DNA from: Phycisphaerae bacterium
Lineage (GTDB): Bacteria > Planctomycetota > Phycisphaerae > UBA1845
Length of the DNA: 37,885 nucleotides
Reading direction: 5' to 3'
Assembly (NCBI GenBank): GCA_029260135.1
Contig: JAJDDV010000165.1
Location: forward strand, 1-37,885
Position numbers and translations under genes: made by a program
Shown: piece by piece, positions 24,875-33,230 of the stretch
Layout of the letters: each line of letters starts with the position of its first letter
How positions within the stretch are numbered: position 1 is the first letter of the stretch
Notes under the pieces: generated by a model
What the model saw: the letters and a program-made list of their open reading frames with translations, nothing else
What the model was told of the DNA's origin: nothing
Databases searched by the model: none

Positions 24875-26571
24875 GGCGTGGTCGACGCCTTTGACGAAGG
24901 GAGGGTGATTCCCATCCGTGCAAGCTTCATCGGCCAGGTTGCCCTGGCGTCAAACGTCATGGGCTCCCTTCGTTCGTAGAGTATCAGTGTGCGGTGCGGC
25001 ATGTGCTTTTCTTCCCAGTGCGCCGGCCAGCGGTGGATTTCGCGAAACGCACCGGCAGCGATGATGCCGTCTACGGCGGATGCTACGACGTCCTCCCCGG
25101 CGAACGGATTGACGGGTCGTGGCAACTCGGTCATGAGGTACTTTACGTTCCATGCACGAAGTTCTGCATTGACGGCGTCGAGATCGGACCATCGTTCTCG
25201 CCAGTTTCCCAGCACCTGCCCAGCGCGGAGTATGTGTCCGAAGTCGTCGAATCGTCGTCCGGCGCGTCGTTGTTTCTCGGCGGCCAACCGATAGCAGGTC
25301 ACGGGTCTTCCCGGGAAGTCGGGAAAGAATGTCAGGATGGCGAACGGCGGTGCTTTTTCGGCCAGCAGATCCGCGGCTTGCTGATAGGCGGCGGGGACGC
25401 CGGGTTGTCGAACGAGTGTGCCTTGGACGATGGTGGCCACGGTCCAAAGTGCCATCACCGTTGCGCCGATCCAGCGCCGTGAAGGCGCCAGGTCTTTGAG
25501 ACCGTGCACTGCCAACAGCACGAAGGGCGGAAGACAGAGGCATCCGTAGCGGAGGTTCTGGCCTTTGAAATAGGAGTGCATCAGGTAGAACAAGACGACC
25601 CACACGACGAGTGGTGAGGTGTAGGGTACGCGTCGCCGCAGCGAGATCACTAGTCCCAGTGTCGCCAGGGCCAGCGTGGGCCAGGTGAGGATTTCCGGCA
25701 TGCCCTTCATGTAAAAGAGCCACTGATCGACGTTGAACCGATCGGCGACGTGTTGGCTCGTATGTCCGAGTGTGTGGCCCACAGCCGCCCCACCGATACG
25801 CAGGGTCATCGCGACGACGGCTCCTGCTCCGATCACCATGATGGTGACGCCCGTGATGATCCGCAGGCTGAGCAGGTGTCGCCAGCGTCGGGTGAGGCCG
25901 ATTGACACGACGAATACCGGAAGCAGCAGGATAGCGTGCTGCTTGGTCAAAACGGCGAGTGCCGTGCAGATGCCACAAAGCATGGCTGACGACCAAGTGG
26001 GTCGATCCGAACGCAGCGCCTGTTCGAAACCCCACATGGCGCCGAGCATGTAGGCCAGGGCCGGCACTTCCAGCATGATGTCGGTCCCCCAGAATACGAG
26101 CAAGGGGGTCGAGATCAGTACGGCGGCGGCCGCGACGGCCCACCGTCGATCGAGCCGTCGTCTGAACCATGCGTAGGCGAAGAGCGCCATCGCGATGGCA
26201 TGGATGAAAACGGTCAGTTGGCCGGCGAGATTCGAGACGCCGACGACGGCCATGGTGGCGGCCTCTGTCATTGCGAACAGTGGCGGGTAATAGCCGAGGT
26301 TCACGGCCGGGTAGTGTCGGTAGTAGTCCTTGCCGAAGCGGAGTGGATCGGAGATCGCCGCTGCGGCGTCGGATGCGGCGTCATGGAGGAAGATTCCGTT
26401 GAGGAGGTGGTGGAAGGAGTCTCCGGCGACGCCGCGACTTTGCGTGAGCCCGCGGCCGTAGAGCATCGCCGTCAATAGCACCAGTACGAGCACCGGCGCG
26501 TAGGCCGGCCAACCGCCTCGCTTGGAGGGCAATGGTCCCTCGCTATCGGTTGCCGCTACGTCGGGATTCAT
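24871..26571 (-). CDS. GT-C membrane glycosyltransferase (family 39/ArnT-like)
   Basis: In this 566-residue protein a hydrophobic segment near residue 25 is followed by a periplasmic first loop with an acidic residue (GVAGDSFHHLL, D51), the place of the catalytic Asp in GT-C enzymes. About ten further membrane segments are visible (for example WAVAAAAVLISTPLLVFWG). The soluble C-terminal domain ends in a Lys/Arg-rich tail. Such enzymes move sugars from polyprenyl-phosphate carriers to lipid, glycan or protein on the outer face of the membrane. The start ATG 26571 lies 123 nt after the preceding gene's stop. Donor and acceptor are unknown. Confidence 0.85.
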   Translation of the reverse strand: MNPDVAATDSEGPLPSKRGGWPAYAPVLVLVLLTAMLYGRGLTQSRGVAGDSFHHLLNGIFLHDAASDAAAAISDPLRFGKDYYRHYPAVNLGYYPPLFAMTEAATMAVVGVSNLAGQLTVFIHAIAMALFAYAWFRRRLDRRWAVAAAAVLISTPLLVFWGTDIMLEVPALAYMLGAMWGFEQALRSDRPTWSSAMLCGICTALAVLTKQHAILLLPVFVVSIGLTRRWRHLLSLRIITGVTIMVIGAGAVVAMTLRIGGAAVGHTLGHTSQHVADRFNVDQWLFYMKGMPEILTWPTLALATLGLVISLRRRVPYTSPLVVWVVLFYLMHSYFKGQNLRYGCLCLPPFVLLAVHGLKDLAPSRRWIGATVMALWTVATIVQGTLVRQPGVPAAYQQAADLLAEKAPPFAILTFFPDFPGRPVTCYRLAAEKQRRAGRRFDDFGHILRAGQVLGNWRERWSDLDAVNAELRAWNVKYLMTELPRPVNPFAGEDVVASAVDGIIAAGAFREIHRWPAHWEEKHMPHRTLILYERREPMTFDARATWPMKLARMGITLPSSKASTTP

Positions 26572-26694
26572 TACCGTTGTGATCTCACCGCGTACACCGG
26601 TCGAGCGATTCGACGCTTGCGTCCTTTGGAAGGATGATCGGTCTGACAGGAACTAGACCTGTAGAAGAATGACGAGTTCGCATCGGCTCCGCTC

Positions 26695-28368
26695 TCAGGA
26701 GCTTCGACGCTTGCAGACGACGAATCGGCCGAATCGCTCCACTTCTTCGTAGGATTCATCAAGGAACTCATCGAGCCGCGTGGCTCCGGTGTCGGGTAGT
26801 GTCCGAAGCCGCGACGCCTTAATCCGGTCGAGGGTCTGGTTGTCAAAGGGTTCCCACAGGATCGCGAAGCGCGGATTGGCGTCGGACAGGGATCGTGTGA
26901 TTTCCTCCTGGACGGGCAGTGTATCGACGATGCCGGGATGGAGTTCGTGGTAGCGTGTAGCGATCGGGCGCTGGAGAAGGAAATAGAGCAGGGGCGCGCT
27001 GATGATGACCGTGTCGTGTCGCGTAAGCCCCACGTAAACCGGGTCGTCGGGCGCGGTGTTCCGGCGGACGTAGCGAACGGCAGATTCCGCGTCCACGCAT
27101 CGTGACTGGTCCGTTCGGATCGGATGAATTCGCGGCAAAGCGAGCGTCGTGACGGGGTCGCTTCGCAGGATCGGGCGGAGCATTTCGAAGGCCGGGCGCG
27201 GAAGCCACGCGCCGAGGCAGAGGGCGGTCGCTGCAAGCGATCCGATGAAGCGCGTGCGTTGACGGATGATCAGGGGGGCGGCGTCCTTCATAACGATCGC
27301 CGTGAGCATGATGCCGAGAAGCGTCATGGTGTAGATGTGGGTGTTGATCTGGACATGGGCCGCCATCCAGAAGAACGGGATGCACATCGTTACGAGAAGC
27401 TGGCTCGCCCGGTGAGCGTTTTCCATGCGGCTGCGGCGCACGAGCATCCACACGATCGACATCAGGCAGAGTAGGGTGGGCATCGCAAAGCGAAGTCGTT
27501 CGCTGAGTTCCTCGACCGTTCGGGCTGGGGAAGTGCAGGCAGACCAATCGGGGATCGGGCCGGGATAGGCTTCCGGCCGGGTCGCCGGGAAGTCGGTAAG
27601 CGGAAAGCGGACGAGGTTTTCCCACAAGAACGGTCCTGCGGTGATGAGCAGCAGCCCATAGACGGGAACGGCGACGATCACGCAACCGGCGAAGTAGGAG
27701 ACCAACTCGTCGCGAAGTCGGACCGCGATGGAGACGGCGCGGGACGCCGGCAGGCGCCTGAGCAACAGGGTGAGCAGGATCGCGAGGGCGACGTATCCAC
27801 CCACATCGTGTTTGAAGATCACCGCGAGCGAACAGGCGAAACCGGCGGTGAAGATCCAGCGTCGTCGGCCGGCGTGGAAGTAGGCTGAAGCGGCGAGGAT
27901 CGCGCCCAGGATGCAGACGAGGACGGTCGGATACGATCCGTAGAATCGTGCGGCTGGGTGCAGGACTGTTGCAGCGAGGATTGTGGCGGCGAGTGCGATC
28001 AGCAAGCTGGACCAACGACGAACGATGCAGAAGAACAGCAGCATGGCTACTATCGCCAGCGCGATACTCGCGAGGCGCGCGACGAGCAGGTGGTAGCCGA
28101 ACACGGCGAAAAGCGCGGCGAGTACGTAGAAGTTTCCCGGCGCGTAGATCGTCCAGAAGTCGCGGTACGGGACGTCGCCGTGAAGAATTCGCTGCGCGCC
28201 GACGGTTGCGATCCCCTCTTGGTCGAGGTGGACCTGGCCGTCTGTAATTCGCCACGAGAGAACGCAGACCACGAGCAGCGTCGTGGTGAGAACCGCTAAT
28301 CGATGGACTGTCACGGGATCAGGGGCACGCGGCGCCGCAGGGCGGGGCCACTCCTCGAAAGGCATCAA
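26695..28368 (-). CDS. GT-C membrane glycosyltransferase (family 39-like)
   Basis: The 557-residue product has many membrane helices. Its first loop, VHLDQEGIATVGAQRILHG (D49/E51) followed by VPYRDFWTIYAPGNFYV, is typical of bacterial GT-C transferases that place an Asp/Glu pair after helix one. The C-terminal third (from about 415) is soluble (RYVRRNTAPDDPVYVG). The upstream lipoprotein gene stops at 28319, so ATG 28368 overlaps it by 50 nt. A GTG at 28314, five nt past that stop, would remove only 18 non-conserved residues and fit coupled translation. Neither start has a clear Shine-Dalgarno. Specific sugar unknown. Confidence 0.85.
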   Translation of the reverse strand: MMPFEEWPRPAAPRAPDPVTVHRLAVLTTTLLVVCVLSWRITDGQVHLDQEGIATVGAQRILHGDVPYRDFWTIYAPGNFYVLAALFAVFGYHLLVARLASIALAIVAMLLFFCIVRRWSSLLIALAATILAATVLHPAARFYGSYPTVLVCILGAILAASAYFHAGRRRWIFTAGFACSLAVIFKHDVGGYVALAILLTLLLRRLPASRAVSIAVRLRDELVSYFAGCVIVAVPVYGLLLITAGPFLWENLVRFPLTDFPATRPEAYPGPIPDWSACTSPARTVEELSERLRFAMPTLLCLMSIVWMLVRRSRMENAHRASQLLVTMCIPFFWMAAHVQINTHIYTMTLLGIMLTAIVMKDAAPLIIRQRTRFIGSLAATALCLGAWLPRPAFEMLRPILRSDPVTTLALPRIHPIRTDQSRCVDAESAVRYVRRNTAPDDPVYVGLTRHDTVIISAPLLYFLLQRPIATRYHELHPGIVDTLPVQEEITRSLSDANPRFAILWEPFDNQTLDRIKASRLRTLPDTGATRLDEFLDESYEEVERFGRFVVCKRRSS

Positions 28369-31300
28369 TGTCGTAGGCGATGTCTCGAATGTTGATCACG
28401 CCGTCCGGCGCGCAGCTTACGGATCCGATCAAGTCGACGTTTGGAACGGTCACGCGAATGCATCGGCCGAGCGCGGCGTTGCAGGCGGCGTCTGGCAGCA
28501 CATTCGCGCAATCGATGTCCGTCGTACAGGTCTGGGTGTCAAGCATGACGCCACGAAAGGCGTCGACGATTCGCGTGATGTCGATAATGTCGACGACCGT
28601 GTTCGCATCGACGTCGCCCCACTGCCAGAGCGTCGCGGTGGTCCTGGTTGATCGCAGGGTTCCGGAAGGAGTCGGGTTGCACTCGGCTTGGACACCGTAC
28701 GTCATGCCGGAGATCAACCCTTCGGCGCTGAGGTGAACCGAGCCCCATCCGGTATCGCCGGTGGGTGGACGAAACGTCGGGGTCGTGCCGATCGATCCGT
28801 CCTGCTGTACATAGCCGGTGATGCAGGCGACCTCGGCGTCGACACCGGTCAGGTAGAGTGCGATATCGCCGGACCCGATCGGCGGCTGGATGCGCAGATA
28901 TCTCGGCCCCTCGGCGGTCAGTTCCGGGGATTCACATCCGCAGGCGTTGAGCGTTTCGTCGCAGTTTTTCGGGAGGAAGCAAGGATTGCCCGGGCTCGTG
29001 CAGCCGATTGCAGGATTGCAGTATTCGCGTCCCGTGCAATACAGCCCGTCGTCCTGGCAGAGGGCGTCACTCGGTTGATTGACACAGGTTCCGCCGGTGC
29101 AGTCGTCGACGGTGCAGGGAATCTGGTCATTACAGTCCAGTGGTGTTTCGCCGCTACAGATGCCGCCGCCGCAGCTTCCGCCCGTGGTACACGGGTCTCC
29201 ATCTGCGTCACACGGTTGGCCGTCGTTGAGTATGGTGGGCTCGCATTGACCGGACGTTGAATTACAGACGCCGATCTGGCAGCCGAGGTCAAAACCTGAG
29301 CAATCAATGGTTACGCCGGAGCAGACGCCGGAGCTGCAAATGTCGCCGGTCGTGCAAGGATCGGTATCGTCGCAGAGCGCGCCGTCGGCACCGGTGCAGT
29401 CGACGGCTGTTGTTCGCAAGCGTATCGCGACGCCGTCCCAGTCTCCGCGGCGGATCGTCTGGAAGGCGCTGAGGACCGGGAAGTCGTCGGACTGAGTGTG
29501 CCCTCCGATGTAGAAATTCCCGCGTGCGTCAGCGGCGGATGTGCGACCGAAGTCGGTTCCCGCGCCGCCCATGTAGGTTGCGTAGAGAAGTTCGCTCAGA
29601 TCGGGGGAGAGTTTTGCGGCGAAGAAGTCGGCGTTTCCGGCGTAGGCAGATTGGTACGCGTCGCCAGTGACGGGGAAATCGTCGGAGTAGGTTGCGCCTG
29701 TGATGTAGATGTTGTTTGCGGCATCGAGCATGACACCTTCGAGCCCTTCGCCGAATTGACCGCCGAGGAAGGTGGCGGCGAGGCGCTGGGTGCCGTCCTC
29801 CGATAGGATGGCCACGAACGCGTCGCCGGGGTAGTTGCTGAACTGCCCCGTGTTTTGCCCGCCGGAGCCGCCATAGGTGGTCTGCCATGCTCCGGCGGTG
29901 ACGGGGAAGTCGGTCGATGTCGTCGTGGCGGCGACCACGACTTTTCCGAGTGAATCGAGGGCGAGGCCGTGCGTTTCCGTGCCGTCCAGGGCGCTACCGC
30001 CAAGGTAGGTTCCGAAGACGAGGTCGGAACCGTCTGCGGTGAATTTGGCGACGTGTACGTCGTAGTTTCCGCCGTAGGTGCGGTCGAAGGCGAGGGCGGT
30101 CGTGGGCATGTCGGTGGAATCGGTCCCCCCCATCACGTGGACGTGCCCGGCGGGATCGACGCGAAGCGCCGGCGTTTCGACATCGTTGTTGGACCCGCCG
30201 AGGTAGCTCGCCCAGATGACCTGGGTTCCATCCGCAGAGATTTTGGCGACGACGGCGTTGCGGCCTGAGGGCAAAGCGGTTTGGAAGGCGCCGGAGGTGA
30301 CGTGTGGGACGGCGCGGCTTACGGCGGTGAGAACGACGTAGACCTGTCCGGCGTCGTCGATGTCCATGTCGCGGATGAAGCTCCGATCGTCGGTTCCGAA
30401 AAAGGTTGACCAGATGACGCTGGAGCCATCGGGTGAAAGCTTTGTGACGAATCCGTCCTGAACGCCGTAGAGGGAGTTGGGGTTGAGATCGCCTGCGAAG
30501 CCGGGCTGAAGGACGCCCGCGGTCGTCGGGAAACCCGGGCCGGCTCGACCGGCGATATAGACGTATCCCTGGGCATCGACTTCGACGGCGTAGGCGCGGT
30601 CATGCTCGGGGCCGCCTACCAGGGTCGCCCAGATGACGGAACCGTTTGGGGTAAACTTCATGACGGTTGCGTCACGAATCTTGATGCCGGTTGTGTCGAG
30701 GGAGGTGTCGTAGGCACCGGGCGTCGTGGGGAAATCCGATGATGCGCTGCCCCCGGCGGCGTAGAGGTTACCCTGTGCGTCGAACGCGACGTCGCGAACG
30801 AAGTCACTGAGTGAACCGCCTATGTATGTTACGAAGCCGGGGGTCGGGTCTGACTGGCCCGGGGCGCCGATGAACTCGATGTCGTCGAACCAGGCGGCGC
30901 CAACGCCATCGGGATCGATATCGGCGAAGAGACGGACCCGTGCGGTTGTTGCGGCTGACGGCGCGGTGTAGGTGGCGATGGTGTGCGCCCAGGTTTGGGT
31001 TCCGGTGATCGGTGTCGGTTGGTCGGTCGAGATGAGATTGTCGGAGACATCGCGCCACTCGATCGAGGCGATCGTTCCGTTTCCATTGACGCCGCTCGTC
31101 TTGATCCACGCGCCGATGTCGTAAGGCGTACCGGCTACAATCGGCACGTCTTGGAAGACCTCGCGCGGGTAGGACGCATGGAGTTGCATCTCGAGCGCGC
31201 CGGTTCCGGTGTGGACGGGGAACGCGACAACGGAACGACCGGCGTTCCCGACACGTTGCCAGGCGAATCCACCGTTCTCAAAGCCCGGTTCGATAAGGAG

Positions 31301-31402
31301 ATTCTGCAGGCCCGCCGGTCCGGATGCGGCGCTGCGCTGCGTCTCAACGGCGCAGGCCGCGACGCAGAGACAGATCAGCGATGCAACGAGCTTCCCCTTC
31401 AT
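28319..31402 (-). CDS. SBBP beta-propeller lipoprotein with cysteine-rich and dockerin-like C-terminus
   Basis: ATG 31402 gives 1027 residues starting MKGKLVASLICLCVAAC; VAAC fits a lipobox with Cys17. The longer frame to 31630 would begin upstream of the promoter at 31469-31498. Residues 30-180 look like a carbohydrate-binding jelly roll (LLIEPGFENGGFAWQ, then AWFDDIEFIG). Seven SBBP repeats follow (about 190-665), each with a [SG]xDFPxTxGA-type motif, matching a seven-bladed propeller. A Cys-rich block (667-822) has CDDTDPCTTGDIC-type repeats like those of the 8215 giant protein. The end carries dockerin-like DVDANTVVDIIDITRIVDAF and a second copy. A surface-exposed binding role is inferred. 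Confidence 0.88.
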   Translation of the reverse strand: MKGKLVASLICLCVAACAVETQRSAASGPAGLQNLLIEPGFENGGFAWQRVGNAGRSVVAFPVHTGTGALEMQLHASYPREVFQDVPIVAGTPYDIGAWIKTSGVNGNGTIASIEWRDVSDNLISTDQPTPITGTQTWAHTIATYTAPSAATTARVRLFADIDPDGVGAAWFDDIEFIGAPGQSDPTPGFVTYIGGSLSDFVRDVAFDAQGNLYAAGGSASSDFPTTPGAYDTSLDTTGIKIRDATVMKFTPNGSVIWATLVGGPEHDRAYAVEVDAQGYVYIAGRAGPGFPTTAGVLQPGFAGDLNPNSLYGVQDGFVTKLSPDGSSVIWSTFFGTDDRSFIRDMDIDDAGQVYVVLTAVSRAVPHVTSGAFQTALPSGRNAVVAKISADGTQVIWASYLGGSNNDVETPALRVDPAGHVHVMGGTDSTDMPTTALAFDRTYGGNYDVHVAKFTADGSDLVFGTYLGGSALDGTETHGLALDSLGKVVVAATTTSTDFPVTAGAWQTTYGGSGGQNTGQFSNYPGDAFVAILSEDGTQRLAATFLGGQFGEGLEGVMLDAANNIYITGATYSDDFPVTGDAYQSAYAGNADFFAAKLSPDLSELLYATYMGGAGTDFGRTSAADARGNFYIGGHTQSDDFPVLSAFQTIRRGDWDGVAIRLRTTAVDCTGADGALCDDTDPCTTGDICSSGVCSGVTIDCSGFDLGCQIGVCNSTSGQCEPTILNDGQPCDADGDPCTTGGSCGGGICSGETPLDCNDQIPCTVDDCTGGTCVNQPSDALCQDDGLYCTGREYCNPAIGCTSPGNPCFLPKNCDETLNACGCESPELTAEGPRYLRIQPPIGSGDIALYLTGVDAEVACITGYVQQDGSIGTTPTFRPPTGDTGWGSVHLSAEGLISGMTYGVQAECNPTPSGTLRSTRTTATLWQWGDVDANTVVDIIDITRIVDAFRGVMLDTQTCTTDIDCANVLPDAACNAALGRCIRVTVPNVDLIGSVSCAPDGVINIRDIAYDIDAFRGVAPPCGAACP

Positions 31403-31468
31403 TCGCCAGGTCTCAAATCTATTCACCTTACGCGATGGCATCTGTGTTGGGCCCGGACTACCCCCAGC

Positions 31469-31498
31469 ATTGTACCGTTCCCAGAGTGTCAGTGTCAG
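31469..31498 (-). promoter_or_regulatory. Sigma70-like promoter of the SBBP lipoprotein
   Basis: On the minus strand CTGACA (31498-31493), an 18-bp spacer and TACAAT (31474-31469). Initiation near 31462 gives a leader of about 60 nt to ATG 31402. Confidence 0.6.
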
Positions 31499-31583
31499 CG
31501 TGGTCGCTCTGGCCCGGCACATATCCACTGTGAGCGGCACAATGGCAGTGCCAGTGGATTTCATTTGGGTGACCTGAGGGCGC

Positions 31584-32162
31584 TCAGACGAGGAAAGGGA
31601 TGAATCGCTTTGTCGAGGCGCAGTAGGCACGGTACCCGGGAAGGCGGTCGGCCAGCAGCGCTTCTTCCTGCATCGCCTGGCGTAGGACGACTGGCGTCAG
31701 CAGTACGACACCGATCACCAGCCAGGAATTCAGGGCGAGTTCGAGCCCGTAGAGAAGCAACAAATCGCCAACGTAGATCGGGTGACGGATCCAGCGATAG
31801 AGGCCTCGCGTTACCACGGCCTGCTCTTCCATTACGCCGGGCGTCTCGATGTCGGTCCAGTTTTCCTGAAGCTGCCAACGGCTGATGACGGCGGTCAGCC
31901 AGCCGAGCGTATAGATCGCAAGCCCGGCGATCTCAAGTGTGGTGGCATCGGGTGAAATTGGAAAGCGTTCTGAAAGAACCGTCTGGAGCACCAGGCCGAG
32001 AAGGATCGCGATCTTGACGGTCTTGACGAAGTGGACGCGGAGGGAACGTCTGGTGGCCGGCGGCGCCCCCGTTGATGCGGACCGGCGCTTGAGCACTTCC
32101 CAGATCAGCTTGTGGGCTATCAATCCGGCGAGCAGATAGCCACGTAGGACATAGATCAACAT
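31584..32162 (-). CDS. Isoprenylcysteine carboxyl methyltransferase-like membrane methyltransferase
   Basis: The 192-residue protein has about five membrane segments and the ICMT/PEMT-family SAM-binding signature GLYRWIRHPIYVG (residues 120-132), followed by a paired acidic motif QEE (166-168) and a C-terminal YRAYCASTKRFIPF. Bacterial members methylate small or lipid-linked substrates that are mostly uncharacterised; protein prenylation is not expected in bacteria. It follows the GT2 gene by 61 nt on the same strand and probably shares its transcript. No Shine-Dalgarno is evident. Modification of a polyprenyl or glycolipid intermediate is plausible from context but unproven. Confidence 0.88.
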   Translation of the reverse strand: MLIYVLRGYLLAGLIAHKLIWEVLKRRSASTGAPPATRRSLRVHFVKTVKIAILLGLVLQTVLSERFPISPDATTLEIAGLAIYTLGWLTAVISRWQLQENWTDIETPGVMEEQAVVTRGLYRWIRHPIYVGDLLLLYGLELALNSWLVIGVVLLTPVVLRQAMQEEALLADRLPGYRAYCASTKRFIPFLV

Positions 32163-32223
32163 GATAATGGCAGAGGGTTGGTTCTGCGGTTTGTCAAGAC
32201 CTTTCGTCGGGCGTTACCGGTGG

Positions 32224-33156
32224 CTACGTGTCCGCGTCCGGCGTCCATTCGGTGTACTCCAATGGTTTGACGCTAGCCACGGTGTTGGGGTTCAAGCGAC
32301 CGAGCCGAGTGGCGATCGAATCGCCCAGCATTCCAATCAGGAGAATGAAGAGCGCACTAAGAAGCGAGAGTATTGCGGACGCTGAGATATTGGGATCCCG
32401 CATGAAGACGAGGTCGACGACCATCTTGCCCAGTCCGTATAGAAAGCATACCAGGACCAACGGAAGGAAGACGCGGAGCGGGCGAAAGAGCATGGCGGTG
32501 CGCAAAATGAGGATGGCAAAGGCGCCGGCGTCCCAGGGCATGATCTTGGATTTTCCGGTTCGCTCGCGGTATTCGATCGGGACATAGACCACGGCGTATT
32601 TGTCGCAGTGCATCGACAGGGTCAACGTTGTCGTCCAACTGAACTGATCGGGCAGGATCGGAAAGTACTGCATCACGACGTCGCGACGAAACACGCGCAT
32701 ACCGCTGTTGAGGTCGGGAATCCTGGAGGCGGAGACGAAGTTAGCGAGTCGGTTGAGGACCCACTTGGCGGGGCGTCGGATTCGTGGAATGTGGACGTTT
32801 GCCCCGGTGCGCGCACCGACCACCATGTCCGCGCTTCCCAGCGCTTCGACCAACCCCGGGAGGTGCGCCGCGGGATACGTTCCGTCGGCGTCGGTGATGG
32901 CGATGATGTCGTTCGTTGCGGCACCAATGCCGTTTTTGAGGGCGGCGCCGTACCCTCGATTGCTGCGATGGCGCAGCACGCGCGCCCCGGCTTGATGCGC
33001 CTCCTGACCCGTGTCGTCGGGCGAGCCATCGTCGACCACGATAATCTCGGGGTCGATACCGGCAGCGCGCAGCGTTTCGTCGAGTTCCTTCAGAACGTCG
33101 GCGATGGCATCCTGCTCTTTGAACGCGGGAATCACCACGCTGAGTTTCATCGTCAT
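32224..33156 (-). CDS. GT2 polyprenyl-phosphate sugar synthase (DPM1-like)
   Basis: The 310-residue product has a GT-A fold: LSVVIPAFKEQDAI, the nucleotide site EIIVVDDGSPDDT, the metal-binding ITDADGTYP (DAD at about 89-91), and GMRVFRRD. Two membrane helices close the protein (LPLVLVCFLYGLGKMVV and LLSALFILLIGMLGDS), as in GtrB/DPM1-type enzymes that load a sugar on undecaprenyl or dolichyl phosphate at the cytoplasmic face. AAGGAG lies 9 nt before ATG 33156; the ATG at 33165 touches it, so 33156 is preferred. Neighbouring GT-C enzymes would be natural users of its product. Confidence 0.9.
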   Translation of the reverse strand: MTMKLSVVIPAFKEQDAIADVLKELDETLRAAGIDPEIIVVDDGSPDDTGQEAHQAGARVLRHRSNRGYGAALKNGIGAATNDIIAITDADGTYPAAHLPGLVEALGSADMVVGARTGANVHIPRIRRPAKWVLNRLANFVSASRIPDLNSGMRVFRRDVVMQYFPILPDQFSWTTTLTLSMHCDKYAVVYVPIEYRERTGKSKIMPWDAGAFAILILRTAMLFRPLRVFLPLVLVCFLYGLGKMVVDLVFMRDPNISASAILSLLSALFILLIGMLGDSIATRLGRLNPNTVASVKPLEYTEWTPDADT

Positions 33157-33230
33157 CCTGAACATCTCCTTGGCACCGCCGTATCCATCAGATCGGCATT
33201 CACGGGCTTGTCACTGAACCCCCATGGGAA

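Noticed and set aside
24950..26170. Minus-strand 406-codon frame within the second GT-C gene
   Set aside because: It has the same pattern: very Arg-rich alternate frame of a well-supported gene with no motif.
26843..28255. Minus-strand 470-codon frame within the GT-C gene
   Set aside because: It is Arg/Pro/His-rich out-of-frame translation of the same strand as a clear membrane glycosyltransferase.
32163..32197. Consensus TTGACA on the minus strand before the methyltransferase
   Set aside because: The only -10-like sequence is 23 bp away and overlaps the start codon, too far for a usable promoter.
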